From contig JADJYS010000021.1 in NCBI GenBank assembly GCA_016719645.1, forward strand, positions 1 to 39,026: DNA of 39,026 bases, given 5' to 3'. Under the pieces are notes generated by a model. The model worked only from the letters and a program-made list of their open reading frames with translations, had not been told where the DNA came from and did not search any database. Origin of the DNA: a bacterium. GTDB taxonomy: Bacteria; Krumholzibacteriota; Krumholzibacteriia; LZORAL124-64-63. A program made the translations under genes and the position numbers. Shown one piece after another: positions 38,393 to 39,026 of the stretch; position 1 is the first letter of the stretch, and each line of letters begins with the position of its first letter.

Positions 38393-39026
38393 TCATCCAG
38401 GATTCGCAGCCCAAGGCGCCGCCATCCCCCATCCGCCGAGCTTGGCCTCGAACTCCGCCCGCTCCCGGTGCCGCTTCCACCCGCCGGCCCCGCGCTCCAG
38501 CCACCCCGCCGCGCGCGCGATCCCGCAGGCCCGCTCGGCATCCCCGGCCCCGATCGCGCCGAGGATCTCCTGCTCGATCCGCGACAGCGACGCCGCGCCG
38601 AGCCGGTAGTCGACGAAGGCCTCCCAGACCAGCGGCACCCACGTCGCGACGATCCGCTCGCCGATCACCGTGGCGTACGCGCGGATCTCCTGCTGCGCGT
38701 GCGCGTCCATGCGCAGCGACAGGAAGTGCAGCAGGTTGTGCAGGGTCGATCTTCCAGTAGGCCTCGGTGTAGGTGCACAGCGGCAGGTCCTTGCGGGCCT
38801 GCTCGCGGGCGACGCCCTGTAGTATGCGCGATCTGGGCATTGCGAGGCCAAATCGTGCAATTCGGCTTCAATGCGTGTCAGTTCGGCGCCGGATTCGGGC
38901 GCCAAGGTGCAGTCGCTACCTTGTTTGTTGATAGTGGATTGCAGGCGCCAGCCCTCGGGGGGCGTGTTTTGGGCAGCGTCAATTGCAACGGAATAGCGGG
39001 TAGAATATTCGTTCACCGAGTTGTGA
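38393..39026 (-). pseudogene. thyX: FAD-dependent thymidylate synthase ThyX, partial, frameshifted
   Basis: This is the 3' part of thyX, the flavin-dependent enzyme making dTMP from dUMP. The window end cuts the gene: the first codons read HNSVNEYSTRYSV, which continues the RHR-type ThyX motif outside. Further on are GVAREQARKDLPLCTYTEAYWKID and LHNLLHFLSLRMDAHAQQEI, followed by RAYA, all strongly conserved in ThyX. These pieces lie in different frames. The return to the main frame is explained by one extra G in the run 38743-38745. The first change lies near 38810-38840, where the residues between the frames do not align with ThyX. The stop is at 38393-38395. Base composition from about 38840 to the end looks less GC-rich than the rest. 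This part may be a misassembly or low-coverage end rather than a dead gene. Confidence 0.85.

Overview
The window is a 39 kb piece of very GC-rich DNA from a Gram-negative, diderm bacterium. It encodes lipoproteins, outer-membrane barrels, a TonB-dependent receptor, a TolC-type channel and two secreted proteins that end in the NPFNPST / FlgD-like C-terminal domain used as a sorting tail in many FCB-superphylum bacteria. The combination suggests a member of the FCB superphylum or a neighbour (for example Eisenbacteria or Krumholzibacteriota) known from metagenome assemblies. That placement is inference; no rRNA or tRNA gene is visible. Both edges cut through frameshifted housekeeping genes (serC on the left, thyX on the right), and a 21-base poly-G run lies inside another gene. 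The sequence therefore looks like a draft contig with local base-level errors.

Layout. (1) 1-497: 3' end of serC, followed by a terminator. (2) 685-2829: a small secreted protein and a secreted zinc metallopeptidase with PA and sorting domains, behind a good sigma70-type promoter. (3) 3110-5772: a YdeI-like protein, an exported alpha/beta hydrolase overlapping a lipoprotein gene, and an SRPBCC protein, all on the plus strand. (4) 9199 down to 5886, minus strand: seven closely spaced genes that look like an envelope/stress operon (coiled-coil protein, glycine-zipper lipoprotein, small barrel, 49-residue membrane protein, larger barrel, DUF948-like protein, YtxH-like protein). A near-consensus sigma54 promoter lies in front of it, and a divergent gene at 9346-11009 encodes an XylR/DmpR-type sigma54 activator with a V4R sensor domain. 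(5) 10948-19683, minus: a 2911-residue cyclic beta-1,2-glucan synthase. (6) 19826-21880, minus: a TonB-dependent receptor. (7) 22067-23156, plus: a small protein plus nucleotidyltransferase-fold pair, then a DinB-like protein. (8) 23244-28463, plus: a tightly coupled export operon with two membrane-fusion proteins, one MacB-type permease and a TolC-type channel, but no ATPase gene. (9) 28501-37080, minus: a 2859-residue secreted protein built from six modules in the order A-A-B-B-A-A. (10) 37282-39026, minus: a secreted SH3-like protein and the 3' part of thyX.

The most coherent system is the sigma54 unit at 5.9-11.0 kb: a ligand-sensing enhancer-binding protein transcribed away from a set of envelope genes whose first gene carries the matching promoter type. 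The most unusual single gene is the six-module surface protein. No CRISPR array, insertion sequence, prophage gene or RNA gene was seen. No stretch longer than 300 bases lacks a gene. The larger gaps (498-684, 2887-3109, 21881-22066, 37081-37281) contain only the promoter or hairpin signals listed, or nothing recognisable.
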